DNA of 64,000 nucleotides from Sphingobacteriales bacterium 50-39 (GTDB lineage: Bacteria > Bacteroidota > Bacteroidia > Chitinophagales > Chitinophagaceae): assembly GCA_001898505.1 (NCBI GenBank), contig MKTZ01000010.1, positions 62,001 to 126,000 of the forward strand, given 5' to 3'. The notes under the pieces were generated by a model that did not search any database, was not told the DNA's origin, and worked only from the letters and a program-made list of their open reading frames with translations. Of the stretch, positions 18,001 to 25,875 are shown in pieces. The position numbers and the translations under genes were made by a program. Position 1 is the stretch's first letter, and every line of letters begins with the position of its first letter.

Positions 18001-18070
18001 GAGCTGGATGAGGCGAGAGCCTCACGTCCGGTTCTCCGAGAACTTAAGGTTGAAACACTTTAATTTACTC
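18001..18070 (+). ncRNA. Group II intron domains V and VI (catalytic core)
   Basis: Domain V is GAGCTGGATGAGGC-GAGA-GCCTCACGTCCGGTTC (18001-18034), with the GAGA tetraloop and the conserved CCGGTTC end. Domain VI follows as a stem GAGAACTTAAGG / CTTTAATTTACTC with an eight-base loop. It leaves an unpaired A on its 3' strand near 18067, the expected branch point. Confidence 0.85.
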
Positions 18071-18079
18071 ATTGATCCT

Positions 18080-21000
18080 TTGCCAGGGCGCAATTATATA
18101 GTCCTTTTGCTCGGGTACATGCTATTGCTGGCCGGTTGTTCCCATCACCGCTCTGTGCTTTTCACTAAAATGAATGCTGCGGAGACCGGCATCGGGTTTG
18201 TCAACGCCAATACTGACCGTGATACCCTCAGCATCCTGGATTATCTCTATTATTATAATGGCGCAGGCGTTGCCATCGGGGATATCAACAACGACGGTCT
18301 GCCGGATATCTATCTGGCGGCGAATCAGGGGGGCAACAAGCTTTATCTTAACAAAGGAAATTTCCAATTCGAAGACATCACCGCCAAAGCCCATGTCGGC
18401 GGTCAGGCGGATTGGACCACGGGCGTGACCATGGCCGACGTCAACGGGGACGGCCTTCTCGACATTTATGTCAGCGCTGTCGGGGATTTCGATCCAAGAG
18501 ACCATAACGGCGCCACGCACCTGTATTTCCGGAATTCACGCAATCAGCTCTTTCTGAATAATGGCGATAATACTTTTACGGAATGCGCCGAAAAATACGG
18601 TATAGCGGTAAAAGGATATAACACCCAGGCCGTCTTCTTCGACTACGACAAAGACGGAGACCTCGATCTCTTTGTGCTACAGCATTCCACCCACCAGACG
18701 GATGCATATGGCCCCGTCTCGCTCAGGGAAAAGTACAGTCCCGAAAGCGGCGGCAAGCTCTTCCGAAACGACGGTGGACATTTCACCGATGTTACCAAAT
18801 CTTCCGGCATCTATAGCAGCGCCCTGGGATACGGTCTCGGGGTCGCCGTGGCCGATCTCGATAACGACGGATACGACGATATCTATGTAAGCAACGATTT
18901 CCACGAGAACGATTATTATTATCTCAACCAACGAGACGGCACTTTCAAAGAAATAAACAGTCTCGCCTTCGGTCACGAATCAAAGTTTTCCATGGGCAAC
19001 GACATTGCCGATATCAACCACGACGGCTGGCTCGATATCATGACGGTGGATATGCTGCCCTCCGATGAGAAGGTCCTGAAGTCGTCTCTAGGCGATGACC
19101 CTCTGACCCTCTATCTCTACCAGCGTGGATTCGGATACAATTACCAGTATTCCCGGAATTGTCTGCAATTGAATACCGGCAGAGGCAAAAAGTTTTCCGA
19201 TATCGCACTATATAGTGGTGTCGCCGCCACCGACTGGAGCTGGGGACCCCTGATCGCGGATTATAACCTGGATGGCAGCGACGATATCTATATCTCGAAT
19301 GGTATCAAGAACCGCCCTAACGACCTCGACTATGTCAAGTTCATTTCCGGCCTCCCGCAAAACCATTCAGACACCGGTAAAAGGACCCATGATAAAGAGA
19401 TCCTTCAACACCTTCCTTCCGGGGCCTGGCACAATTATATTTTTGAGGGCGGCGCCGAATGCAAATTCATCGATCGCAGCATCGACTGGGGCTTCGACAA
19501 ACCGACCCTCGCTCAGGGCGCAGCGTATGCTGATCTCGATGGCGATGGCTCCATCGACCTGGTGACCAATAATATGAACGAAGAGGCCGGCATCTATAAG
19601 AACAACACAAGGACCCAAATCCCGGACAACCATTTCCTGACCGTTGGTTTAAAAGGTAAAGCTCCCAATACCTTCGGCATCGGCGCCAAGCTTTTCGTAT
19701 TCGCCGGCGGCCGTCTGCAGTTCCAGGAGTTACAACCCGTACGCGGATTCATGAGCTGTTCCGAACCGGTGTTGCATTACGGACTTGGAAGCCTGACCAG
19801 CGTGGACAGCCTGATCCTCATCTGGCCAGATAATACCTACGCCCGGATGGGCCGCACAAAAGCGGATCAGACACTCAAGATATCGTACGACCGCAGTAAA
19901 CAGGATAGCATCCAAAATTATCAATCCTTTATCGATCTGCTGCTACACACCGGCCATGACTCTATTCTCACGGACATCACGGCGGCCTCCCACATCGATT
20001 ATCGTCACGAGGAAGATATTTCCTTCATCGACTTCACCCAACAATGGTTCATTCCCCATGAGATCTCTACCCTGGGACCAAAGATTGCCGTGGCCGATGT
20101 CGATGGCGATGGCCTGGAGGATTTTTTCGTTTGCGGCGGCAAAGGACAGGGAGGGACGCTTTTTATACAACGACCCGATGCGACCTTTTCAAGATCCCCC
20201 GACTCCGCCGTTTTTCTAAAGGACCGCGCCGCCGAAGGTGTCGATGCCATTTTCGTCGATGTCAACGGCGATCATCATCCAGATCTTTATGTCGCCAGTG
20301 GCGGCAATGAATATGCCGGGCGTGCCGAGGAGCTCAAAGACTGTCTGTATCTCAACGATGGCAAAGGCCATTTTACAAAAAGCACAGGTCTCCCCGACCT
20401 GTTCGAAAACAAATCGGTCGTACGTGTCGCCGATTTCGACAAAGACGGCGACCTGGATATCTTCGTCGGCGGCAGAGCCAATTCCCTGATCTATGGCAAG
20501 CCCCCGGCCAGCTATCTGTTGGAAAATGATGGCAGGGGCCATTTCACGATCGTCACAGCAACAGCAGCTCCTGGTCTTGCTCAGATCGGCATGGTAACCG
20601 ATGCTGCCTGGGTCGATGTCGATAAGGATGGCTGGCCCGATCTTGTCCTCACCGGCGAATGGATGCCGCCCGTGCTCTTTAAAAATCACCAGGGACACCT
20701 GGTACGCGAAGAGCTGACGAACGACGACGTCGATCTCTCGGGCTGGTGGTGCGGCATGCTGGCTACAGATTGCAACGGCGACGGATACCCTGACCTCCTA
20801 TTGGGCAATTATGGTCTCAACAGCAAGCTCACTGCAAGCGCATCGGCGCCCCTCAAGATGTATATAGGAGATATGATGGACAATCAGCGGATGTCACAAA
20901 TCGTGGCCCTGCAAAAAAATGGTAGTTATTATACTTTTCTGGATAAGGAAAACCTGGAAAAGCAGTTACCTTTTTTGAAAAAGAAATACCTTACCTATGG

Positions 21001-21448
21001 AGAAATGGCAGGCCTCACTGTAGAACAGATCTTTGGAAAAAAGCTGGATAGCTGCGCGCTCTTCGAGGCCTATTCACTGGCTTCGACGGTGTTGATCAAT
21101 GACGGACACGGGCATTTCAGATCACAGGTTTTGCCGTACCAGATGCAATGGTCGCCTATTTTTGCATTTGCACAGGCGGATCTGAATGGGGATGGCCACC
21201 CGGATATCATGACCGGCGGCGATTTCGATGGGACCGAACCCTATGAAGGGCGTTACGACGCAATGCCCCTGGGGCTATACTGGGGAGACGGGAAAGGTTC
21301 ATTCAACAGCGTCCTACCCCTACCTTCGCCGCTGGACACGCTTTCGGGGGAAGTACGCAGCATTCAACCCATCCGGCTCGCGGGCGGCGGAAGAGCCATG
21401 CTTATCGGATTCAACAACGGACCGCTGCGATTGTTGTCCTACCGGTAG
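18080..21448 (+). CDS. FG-GAP/VCBS-repeat lipoprotein with ASPIC/UnbV domain (CRTAC1-like)
   Basis: About 1,122 residues. The frame is open back into the intron, so the start must be inferred. A TTG at 18080 gives a complete lipoprotein signal (MPGRNYIVLLLGYMLLLAGC), whereas ATG 18119 leaves only MLLLAGC. Many Ca-binding FG-GAP blocks follow, with the DxNxDGxxD pattern (GDINNDGLPDIYLA, DVNGDGLLDIYVS, DFDKDGDLDIFVGG). An ASPIC/UnbV segment lies near residues 545-600 (FQELQPVRGFMSCSEP … LHYGLGS). It is a predicted cell-surface beta-propeller protein, often found beside SusCD in Chitinophagaceae, with unknown role. The intron lies just 5' of it, so its original start may have been displaced. Confidence 0.85.
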   Translation: MPGRNYIVLLLGYMLLLAGCSHHRSVLFTKMNAAETGIGFVNANTDRDTLSILDYLYYYNGAGVAIGDINNDGLPDIYLAANQGGNKLYLNKGNFQFEDITAKAHVGGQADWTTGVTMADVNGDGLLDIYVSAVGDFDPRDHNGATHLYFRNSRNQLFLNNGDNTFTECAEKYGIAVKGYNTQAVFFDYDKDGDLDLFVLQHSTHQTDAYGPVSLREKYSPESGGKLFRNDGGHFTDVTKSSGIYSSALGYGLGVAVADLDNDGYDDIYVSNDFHENDYYYLNQRDGTFKEINSLAFGHESKFSMGNDIADINHDGWLDIMTVDMLPSDEKVLKSSLGDDPLTLYLYQRGFGYNYQYSRNCLQLNTGRGKKFSDIALYSGVAATDWSWGPLIADYNLDGSDDIYISNGIKNRPNDLDYVKFISGLPQNHSDTGKRTHDKEILQHLPSGAWHNYIFEGGAECKFIDRSIDWGFDKPTLAQGAAYADLDGDGSIDLVTNNMNEEAGIYKNNTRTQIPDNHFLTVGLKGKAPNTFGIGAKLFVFAGGRLQFQELQPVRGFMSCSEPVLHYGLGSLTSVDSLILIWPDNTYARMGRTKADQTLKISYDRSKQDSIQNYQSFIDLLLHTGHDSILTDITAASHIDYRHEEDISFIDFTQQWFIPHEISTLGPKIAVADVDGDGLEDFFVCGGKGQGGTLFIQRPDATFSRSPDSAVFLKDRAAEGVDAIFVDVNGDHHPDLYVASGGNEYAGRAEELKDCLYLNDGKGHFTKSTGLPDLFENKSVVRVADFDKDGDLDIFVGGRANSLIYGKPPASYLLENDGRGHFTIVTATAAPGLAQIGMVTDAAWVDVDKDGWPDLVLTGEWMPPVLFKNHQGHLVREELTNDDVDLSGWWCGMLATDCNGDGYPDLLLGNYGLNSKLTASASAPLKMYIGDMMDNQRMSQIVALQKNGSYYTFLDKENLEKQLPFLKKKYLTYGEMAGLTVEQIFGKKLDSCALFEAYSLASTVLINDGHGHFRSQVLPYQMQWSPIFAFAQADLNGDGHPDIMTGGDFDGTEPYEGRYDAMPLGLYWGDGKGSFNSVLPLPSPLDTLSGEVRSIQPIRLAGGGRAMLIGFNNGPLRLLSYR

Positions 21449-22323
21449 CTCACCGGATAGATCAGATCGATCCGGATCATCGAGCTGTCGGAACCCGGTA
21501 GAGGAGACTGATACCGTTCATAAGGAAGACCTCGTTTGGCCAGTTCGTGATCGGAAATAAATTTTTCCATCGCCGCGTACAGACGGTTGCGCTCGCTAAA
21601 CCGGCCTTCGAACCGGCCGACGACCAGACCCAGTGTTGAGGGCAACTGCCGGAAATTGAAGACCTCATCGCCGTAGATCGATTTATCGATATTGAGACCG
21701 GCCATTAGGGTAATGGAATCATGATCCAGCGGGGTAATGGCGATATTGCGGGCGATGATCTTGCCGGATTCCCTGGAAGCATAGGTCTCCAGCGTCTGGA
21801 ATATACCTGGCAGGGCTTTGAAAAGGTCGCCCGAACGAAGATTCGCCTGTCTTGTCAGGAAAAAAGAATCGACCAGCTTTTGCGTCCTTATCGGATAGCC
21901 GTAAAAACGGAGATTGTCCTGCAGGTAGGAGCGAAGCTCGTCGACAGTGCGCACATCGATACCGGGTTTTTCCAGAGAGGGAAAAAGGGCATAAAACAGG
22001 GATGTCATGTGGACGTAGGAAATGGTGGAGTGCTGCGGATCTTGTTTAGGAGACAGATCGGGGGCTAATGAGATCGCAAATTCGGTGCTGTCTTTGTCGT
22101 TGACGGGTTCACTAATTGTCCAACGCATGAATCCAAGCTCATTGATATGGGTATTTCTGCCCGAGTCCAAAGTCCGCCAACTGCGGGGCCTGTGCAAGGC
22201 TGCGACACTGTTAGACAGGGTGTTGGCGACGGTGACCGACCGGATCTGTTTGGCGGGAATAACAAGGCTGATCAACATTAAGACGATGACGAGAGAAAGG
22301 AAAATAACGATCAGTTTGTTCAT
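21439..22323 (-). CDS. SRPBCC/GyrI-like effector-binding protein, membrane-anchored
   Basis: 294 residues. One N-terminal transmembrane helix (MNKLIVIFLSLVIVLMLISLVIP) precedes an SRPBCC-like part around residues 25-150. A C-terminal GyrI-like/AraC effector-binding segment follows (LPSTLGLVVGRFEGRFSERNRLYAAMEKFISDHEL, then PYERYQSPLPGSD). Such proteins bind small hydrophobic ligands or act as bacterial cyclase-like domains. The precise role is unknown. Its 3' end overlaps the FG-GAP gene by 10 nt on the opposite strand. Divergent from the first GH29 gene, with only about 38 nt between starts. Confidence 0.72.
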   Translation of the reverse strand: MNKLIVIFLSLVIVLMLISLVIPAKQIRSVTVANTLSNSVAALHRPRSWRTLDSGRNTHINELGFMRWTISEPVNDKDSTEFAISLAPDLSPKQDPQHSTISYVHMTSLFYALFPSLEKPGIDVRTVDELRSYLQDNLRFYGYPIRTQKLVDSFFLTRQANLRSGDLFKALPGIFQTLETYASRESGKIIARNIAITPLDHDSITLMAGLNIDKSIYGDEVFNFRQLPSTLGLVVGRFEGRFSERNRLYAAMEKFISDHELAKRGLPYERYQSPLPGSDSSMIRIDLIYPVSYR

Positions 22324-22361
22324 ATATGCGTTATTGTTTTTAAAAGTAAATAAATTTTAAG

Positions 22362-24419
22362 TTGAAAAAGGTTTGCTTGCTATTGTTTTTTTGCCTGCCG
22401 GCATTGGCGCCGGAGGCGCAGGTCTATGCTCCGAATTGGGAGTCCCTGGATAAGCGGCCCGTCCCGCAATGGTACCAGGATGCGAAGTTTGGGATCTTTA
22501 TCCATTGGGGGGTGTATTCGGTGCCAGCATTCCGCACAAAAGGAGAATATGCGGAATGGTATCAGAACGGACTGAATAGCGGCGATACCGCTGCCATCGC
22601 CTTTCACAAGCGGCAATATGGAGACCTTACCTACTATCAGCTGGCAGATAGATTCAGGGCGGCCCTCTTCAATCCCGACGATTGGGCCCACCTGATCGAA
22701 AAATCCGGCGCGCGCTATGTCGTGCTTACCTCTAAACACCACGACGGATTCGCGCTCTGGCCCAGCAAAGAAGCCACCCGCGACTGGGGCTTCCCGTGGA
22801 ATGCCGTCGAGGCCGGACCGCATCGCGACCTGCTCGGCGATCTCTTTACCGCATTGCGCAAGACCAGTGTTCATCCGGGACTCTATTATTCTCTCTATGA
22901 ATGGTACAATCCCATTTGGCTGAAAGACCATAAGCAATATGTGGCGCAACACGAATGGCCTCAGATGAAAGACCTCGTCAACAACTACAAGCCCGAGGTC
23001 TTCTGGACCGATGGCGAATGGGACGAAACCGCCGAAACCTGGAAATCGCAGGAATTCCTCGCCTGGCTATACAACGAAAGCCCGATCAAAGACAAAGTCG
23101 TTACCTATGATCGTTGGGGAAAAGGCGTTCGCTTCAAACACGGGGGCGTGTTCACGCCGGAATACCAGCCGGATGTCAGCTTCGCAGATCACTACTATGA
23201 AGAAAGCCGCGGTATGGGATATTCTTATGGTTACAACCGCAATGAAGACGCCTGGGATTATAATTCCGCCGAGACCATGATCGGACAATTGGTCGATAAG
23301 ACCAGCGGAGGCGGCAATTTTCTCCTCGACATAGGTCCCGACGCCGACGGCAAGATCCCGCCCATCATGCAGGAACGGCTCCTGCAGATTGGGGAATGGA
23401 TGGAGACCAACCACGAGGCGATATACAATACCTCCCGCTGGAGAACCCCGCGCCAGACCGACGCCTCCGGAAAGCCCGAATGTTTCTTTACCTATAATAA
23501 AAACACCAAAGACCTCTTTGTCATCCTCCCTCATTGGCCGGGCAGCTCCTTTACTATAAAGGACCTCGCCATCGCACCCGGCACGAGGATCGAGCTTCTG
23601 GAGTCCCGTCAAATCCTCAACGCGCACCAAAACGGGAAGGACCTGGAGATCGAATTCCCTGTCTACGACCCCGCAACCATCAAAAGCAAATATTATTATA
23701 CGATGAGACTGGCGGGAGCAGGTGATTTCGCCGACAATCCGAGACTCGATCTCCAATATCCTGGTAATTTGCTCAAACCCATCGTCAATATTTCGGTCAG
23801 GGATGGCAGTCAGATAAGGTATACGCTGGATGGCTCCATTCCAGATGAGAACGCCACTTTGTTCACAAAACCTTTTACGGCTCAGCAATCGGCCGTCCTG
23901 ACGACACGTTCCTTCAGGCCCGGAGCCCTGCCCGGCAACATCCTCGTCGCGCCTCTGACCGTCTATCCGCTCCTGCCGGCCGCCCATCCCGCTGCCAAAA
24001 AGCAAGGTCTCCAGCTCACCCGGTATGAGCTCATTCCAGAGACCGTAAAAGACCTGGATAAAACAACGCCCATTGGAGACACCGTTTCTTCACGGCCTTC
24101 CATCAACGATCTTTCGCGTGCGGATAACGCCGGATTGCTTTATACGGGCTATGTTCAGGCGCCTCGCGATGCACTCTATACCTGGTATCTCTCCGTCGAT
24201 GACGGCGCCGTGCTCTGGATCGACGGCCAATTGGTGATCGATCACGACGGCAAACATGCCAACACCGAAAAATCTGGAAAGATCGCATTGAAAAAAGGGC
24301 CGCATGTTTTCAAGCTGGCCTATATCCAGGCGGGCAGCGACAAAGCCCTTAAACTGGAATACAGCGCCAACGGCATCGAAAGACAGGAATTACCGGCTAC
24401 GGCCTGGGTTCATGAATAA
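22362..24419 (+). CDS. GH29 alpha-L-fucosidase with CHB_HEX_C and PA14 domains
   Basis: 685 residues beginning at TTG 22362. An in-frame stop lies at 22347 and no ATG or GTG stands between, while a signal peptide starts right there (MKKVCLLLFFCLPALA). GH29 core about 25-360: WYQDAKFGIFIHWGVYSVPAF, SKHHDGFALW, and VFWTDGEWDE, whose Asp is the expected nucleophile, then GGGNFLLDIGPDADG. After the beta-sandwich come a chitobiase-like C-terminal domain (about 475-540, DGSQIRYTLDGSIP) and a PA14 domain (about 550-680, YLSVDDGAVLWIDG). It releases alpha-linked fucose in the periplasm or at the surface. The second fucosidase starts 13 nt downstream. Confidence 0.93.
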   Translation: MKKVCLLLFFCLPALAPEAQVYAPNWESLDKRPVPQWYQDAKFGIFIHWGVYSVPAFRTKGEYAEWYQNGLNSGDTAAIAFHKRQYGDLTYYQLADRFRAALFNPDDWAHLIEKSGARYVVLTSKHHDGFALWPSKEATRDWGFPWNAVEAGPHRDLLGDLFTALRKTSVHPGLYYSLYEWYNPIWLKDHKQYVAQHEWPQMKDLVNNYKPEVFWTDGEWDETAETWKSQEFLAWLYNESPIKDKVVTYDRWGKGVRFKHGGVFTPEYQPDVSFADHYYEESRGMGYSYGYNRNEDAWDYNSAETMIGQLVDKTSGGGNFLLDIGPDADGKIPPIMQERLLQIGEWMETNHEAIYNTSRWRTPRQTDASGKPECFFTYNKNTKDLFVILPHWPGSSFTIKDLAIAPGTRIELLESRQILNAHQNGKDLEIEFPVYDPATIKSKYYYTMRLAGAGDFADNPRLDLQYPGNLLKPIVNISVRDGSQIRYTLDGSIPDENATLFTKPFTAQQSAVLTTRSFRPGALPGNILVAPLTVYPLLPAAHPAAKKQGLQLTRYELIPETVKDLDKTTPIGDTVSSRPSINDLSRADNAGLLYTGYVQAPRDALYTWYLSVDDGAVLWIDGQLVIDHDGKHANTEKSGKIALKKGPHVFKLAYIQAGSDKALKLEYSANGIERQELPATAWVHE

Positions 24420-24432
24420 CTCAACCATACAT

Positions 24433-25875
24433 ATGAAGCGCATCTATTGTACACTATTAATGACGGCCGCTCTTCTGACTGCAACGGCTCAGCACAAGTA
24501 CCAGGCCACCTGGGAATCATTGGGACAGTATACCACCCCCGATTGGTTCAGGGACGCCAAATTCGGCATCTTTATTCATTGGGGCGTCTATTCCGTACCC
24601 GCCTTTGGCAGTGAATGGTATCCCCGCAACATGTACGACTCGACGACACCCGAGTTCAAGCACCATGTCGCCACCTATGGCGCGCAAAAGAATTTCGGGT
24701 ACAAAGATTTCGTGCCCCTGTTCAAAGCGGAGAAATGGGATCCCATACAATGGGTGGCTTTATTCAAGAAAGCAGGCGCTAAATACATCGTGCCTGTCGC
24801 CGAACACCACGACGGGTTTGCGATGTACAAGACCAGCCTCAGCAGATGGAACGCCTATGAGATGGGACCGAAACGCGATGTGCTTGGCGAACTGTCCGCC
24901 GAGATCCGCAAACAGGGCCTGATCTTCGGGCTCTCCTCCCACCGCATCGAGCACTGGTTCTTCTTCAACGGCGGCAGACAATTCCTCTCCGATGTCCTCG
25001 ACCCGAAGAACGGAGACCTCTATGGCCCTGCCCGCGAAGAAAGCGACGATCCCTCTCCCGAATTCATGGCCGACTGGCTTCTGCGCTGCACCGAGCTGGT
25101 GGACCGTTACCAACCCCAGCTCTTCTGGTTCGACTGGTGGATCGAACAACCGGCGCTCGATCCTTACCGCAAGACCTTTGCTTCCTATTATTATAACAAA
25201 GGATTGCAATGGGACAAAGGCGTCGTCATCAACTACAAATACGATAAATCCTTTCCCAACGGTGTTGCGGTGCTCGATCTGGAACGCGGGAAACTCGACT
25301 CCGTCCGCCGCCTGCCCTGGCAGACCGACGACGCTATAGGCAACGAGTCCTGGGGCTATGCTGCGGGCAATACATTTAAATCCGCACAGTATGTCGTCAC
25401 CAATCTCATCGACATCGTGAGCAAGAATGGGAATCTCTTATTGAATATCGGGCCCCGCAGTGACGGCACCATCACCGAGGAAGAGACCGCTACATTGCTC
25501 GGCACCGGCAAATGGCTCGATGTAAACGGCGAGGCAATCTATGGCACAAGACCCTGGCGCGTATATGGGGAAGGACCGACAAAATCCGCGAGCGGAGCCT
25601 TTGCCGATCAAAAGGAGCCTTTTACCGCCCGGGACATACGCTTCACGACCAAAGGTCCGACGCTCTATGCCATCACGCTGGGGACGCCGAAAGAAAGAAC
25701 GGTCATCAAAAACCTGGGCCTGAACGCCCATCCCGGCGCCATCGCCTCTGTCGAGATACTGGGCAGCATGCAAAAACCGAAATGGGTGCAAAAGGCGGAC
25801 GCATTGGTCATCGAACCCTCTGCTAATTATCCCGCTGAATTAGCGGTGGTATATAAGGTCAATTTTAAGAACTAA
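24433..25875 (+). CDS. GH29 alpha-L-fucosidase (single-module)
   Basis: 480 residues from ATG 24433, where the signal peptide begins (MKRIYCTLLMTAALLTATAQ). The frame also reads upstream into the previous gene but that part is not credible. GH29 motifs: WFRDAKFGIFIHWGVYSVPAF, AEHHDGFAMY, QLFWFDWWIEQP with the likely nucleophile Asp, and NGNLLLNIGPRSDG. It lacks the accessory modules of its upstream neighbour and has the usual short-form family length. The two paralogues differ around the active site (TDGEWDE versus FDWWIEQ), so they may split linkage preferences. The stop overlaps the end of the convergent GH97 gene by 4 nt. Confidence 0.93.
   Translation: MKRIYCTLLMTAALLTATAQHKYQATWESLGQYTTPDWFRDAKFGIFIHWGVYSVPAFGSEWYPRNMYDSTTPEFKHHVATYGAQKNFGYKDFVPLFKAEKWDPIQWVALFKKAGAKYIVPVAEHHDGFAMYKTSLSRWNAYEMGPKRDVLGELSAEIRKQGLIFGLSSHRIEHWFFFNGGRQFLSDVLDPKNGDLYGPAREESDDPSPEFMADWLLRCTELVDRYQPQLFWFDWWIEQPALDPYRKTFASYYYNKGLQWDKGVVINYKYDKSFPNGVAVLDLERGKLDSVRRLPWQTDDAIGNESWGYAAGNTFKSAQYVVTNLIDIVSKNGNLLLNIGPRSDGTITEEETATLLGTGKWLDVNGEAIYGTRPWRVYGEGPTKSASGAFADQKEPFTARDIRFTTKGPTLYAITLGTPKERTVIKNLGLNAHPGAIASVEILGSMQKPKWVQKADALVIEPSANYPAELAVVYKVNFKN

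Larger units (their letters stand above)
16235..18072 (+). mobile_element. Group II intron with an intron-encoded maturase
   Basis: About 1.84 kb of structured RNA sequence surrounds a reverse transcriptase gene. The 3' end is well defined: domain V at 18001-18034, a domain VI hairpin at 18038-18070 with a bulged A near 18067, and an end in CTCAT at about 18072. The 5' end is uncertain, because no clear GTGYG start is seen after the susD stop, and 16235 is approximate. The 16240-16680 stretch has many short complementary segments, as expected for domains I-IV. The intron sits between susD and the FG-GAP lipoprotein gene. Confidence 0.8.

Noticed and set aside
17957..18079. Extension of the FG-GAP gene into the intron
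   Set aside because: The added residues are encoded by the maturase end and domains V/VI of the intron RNA, not by the host gene.
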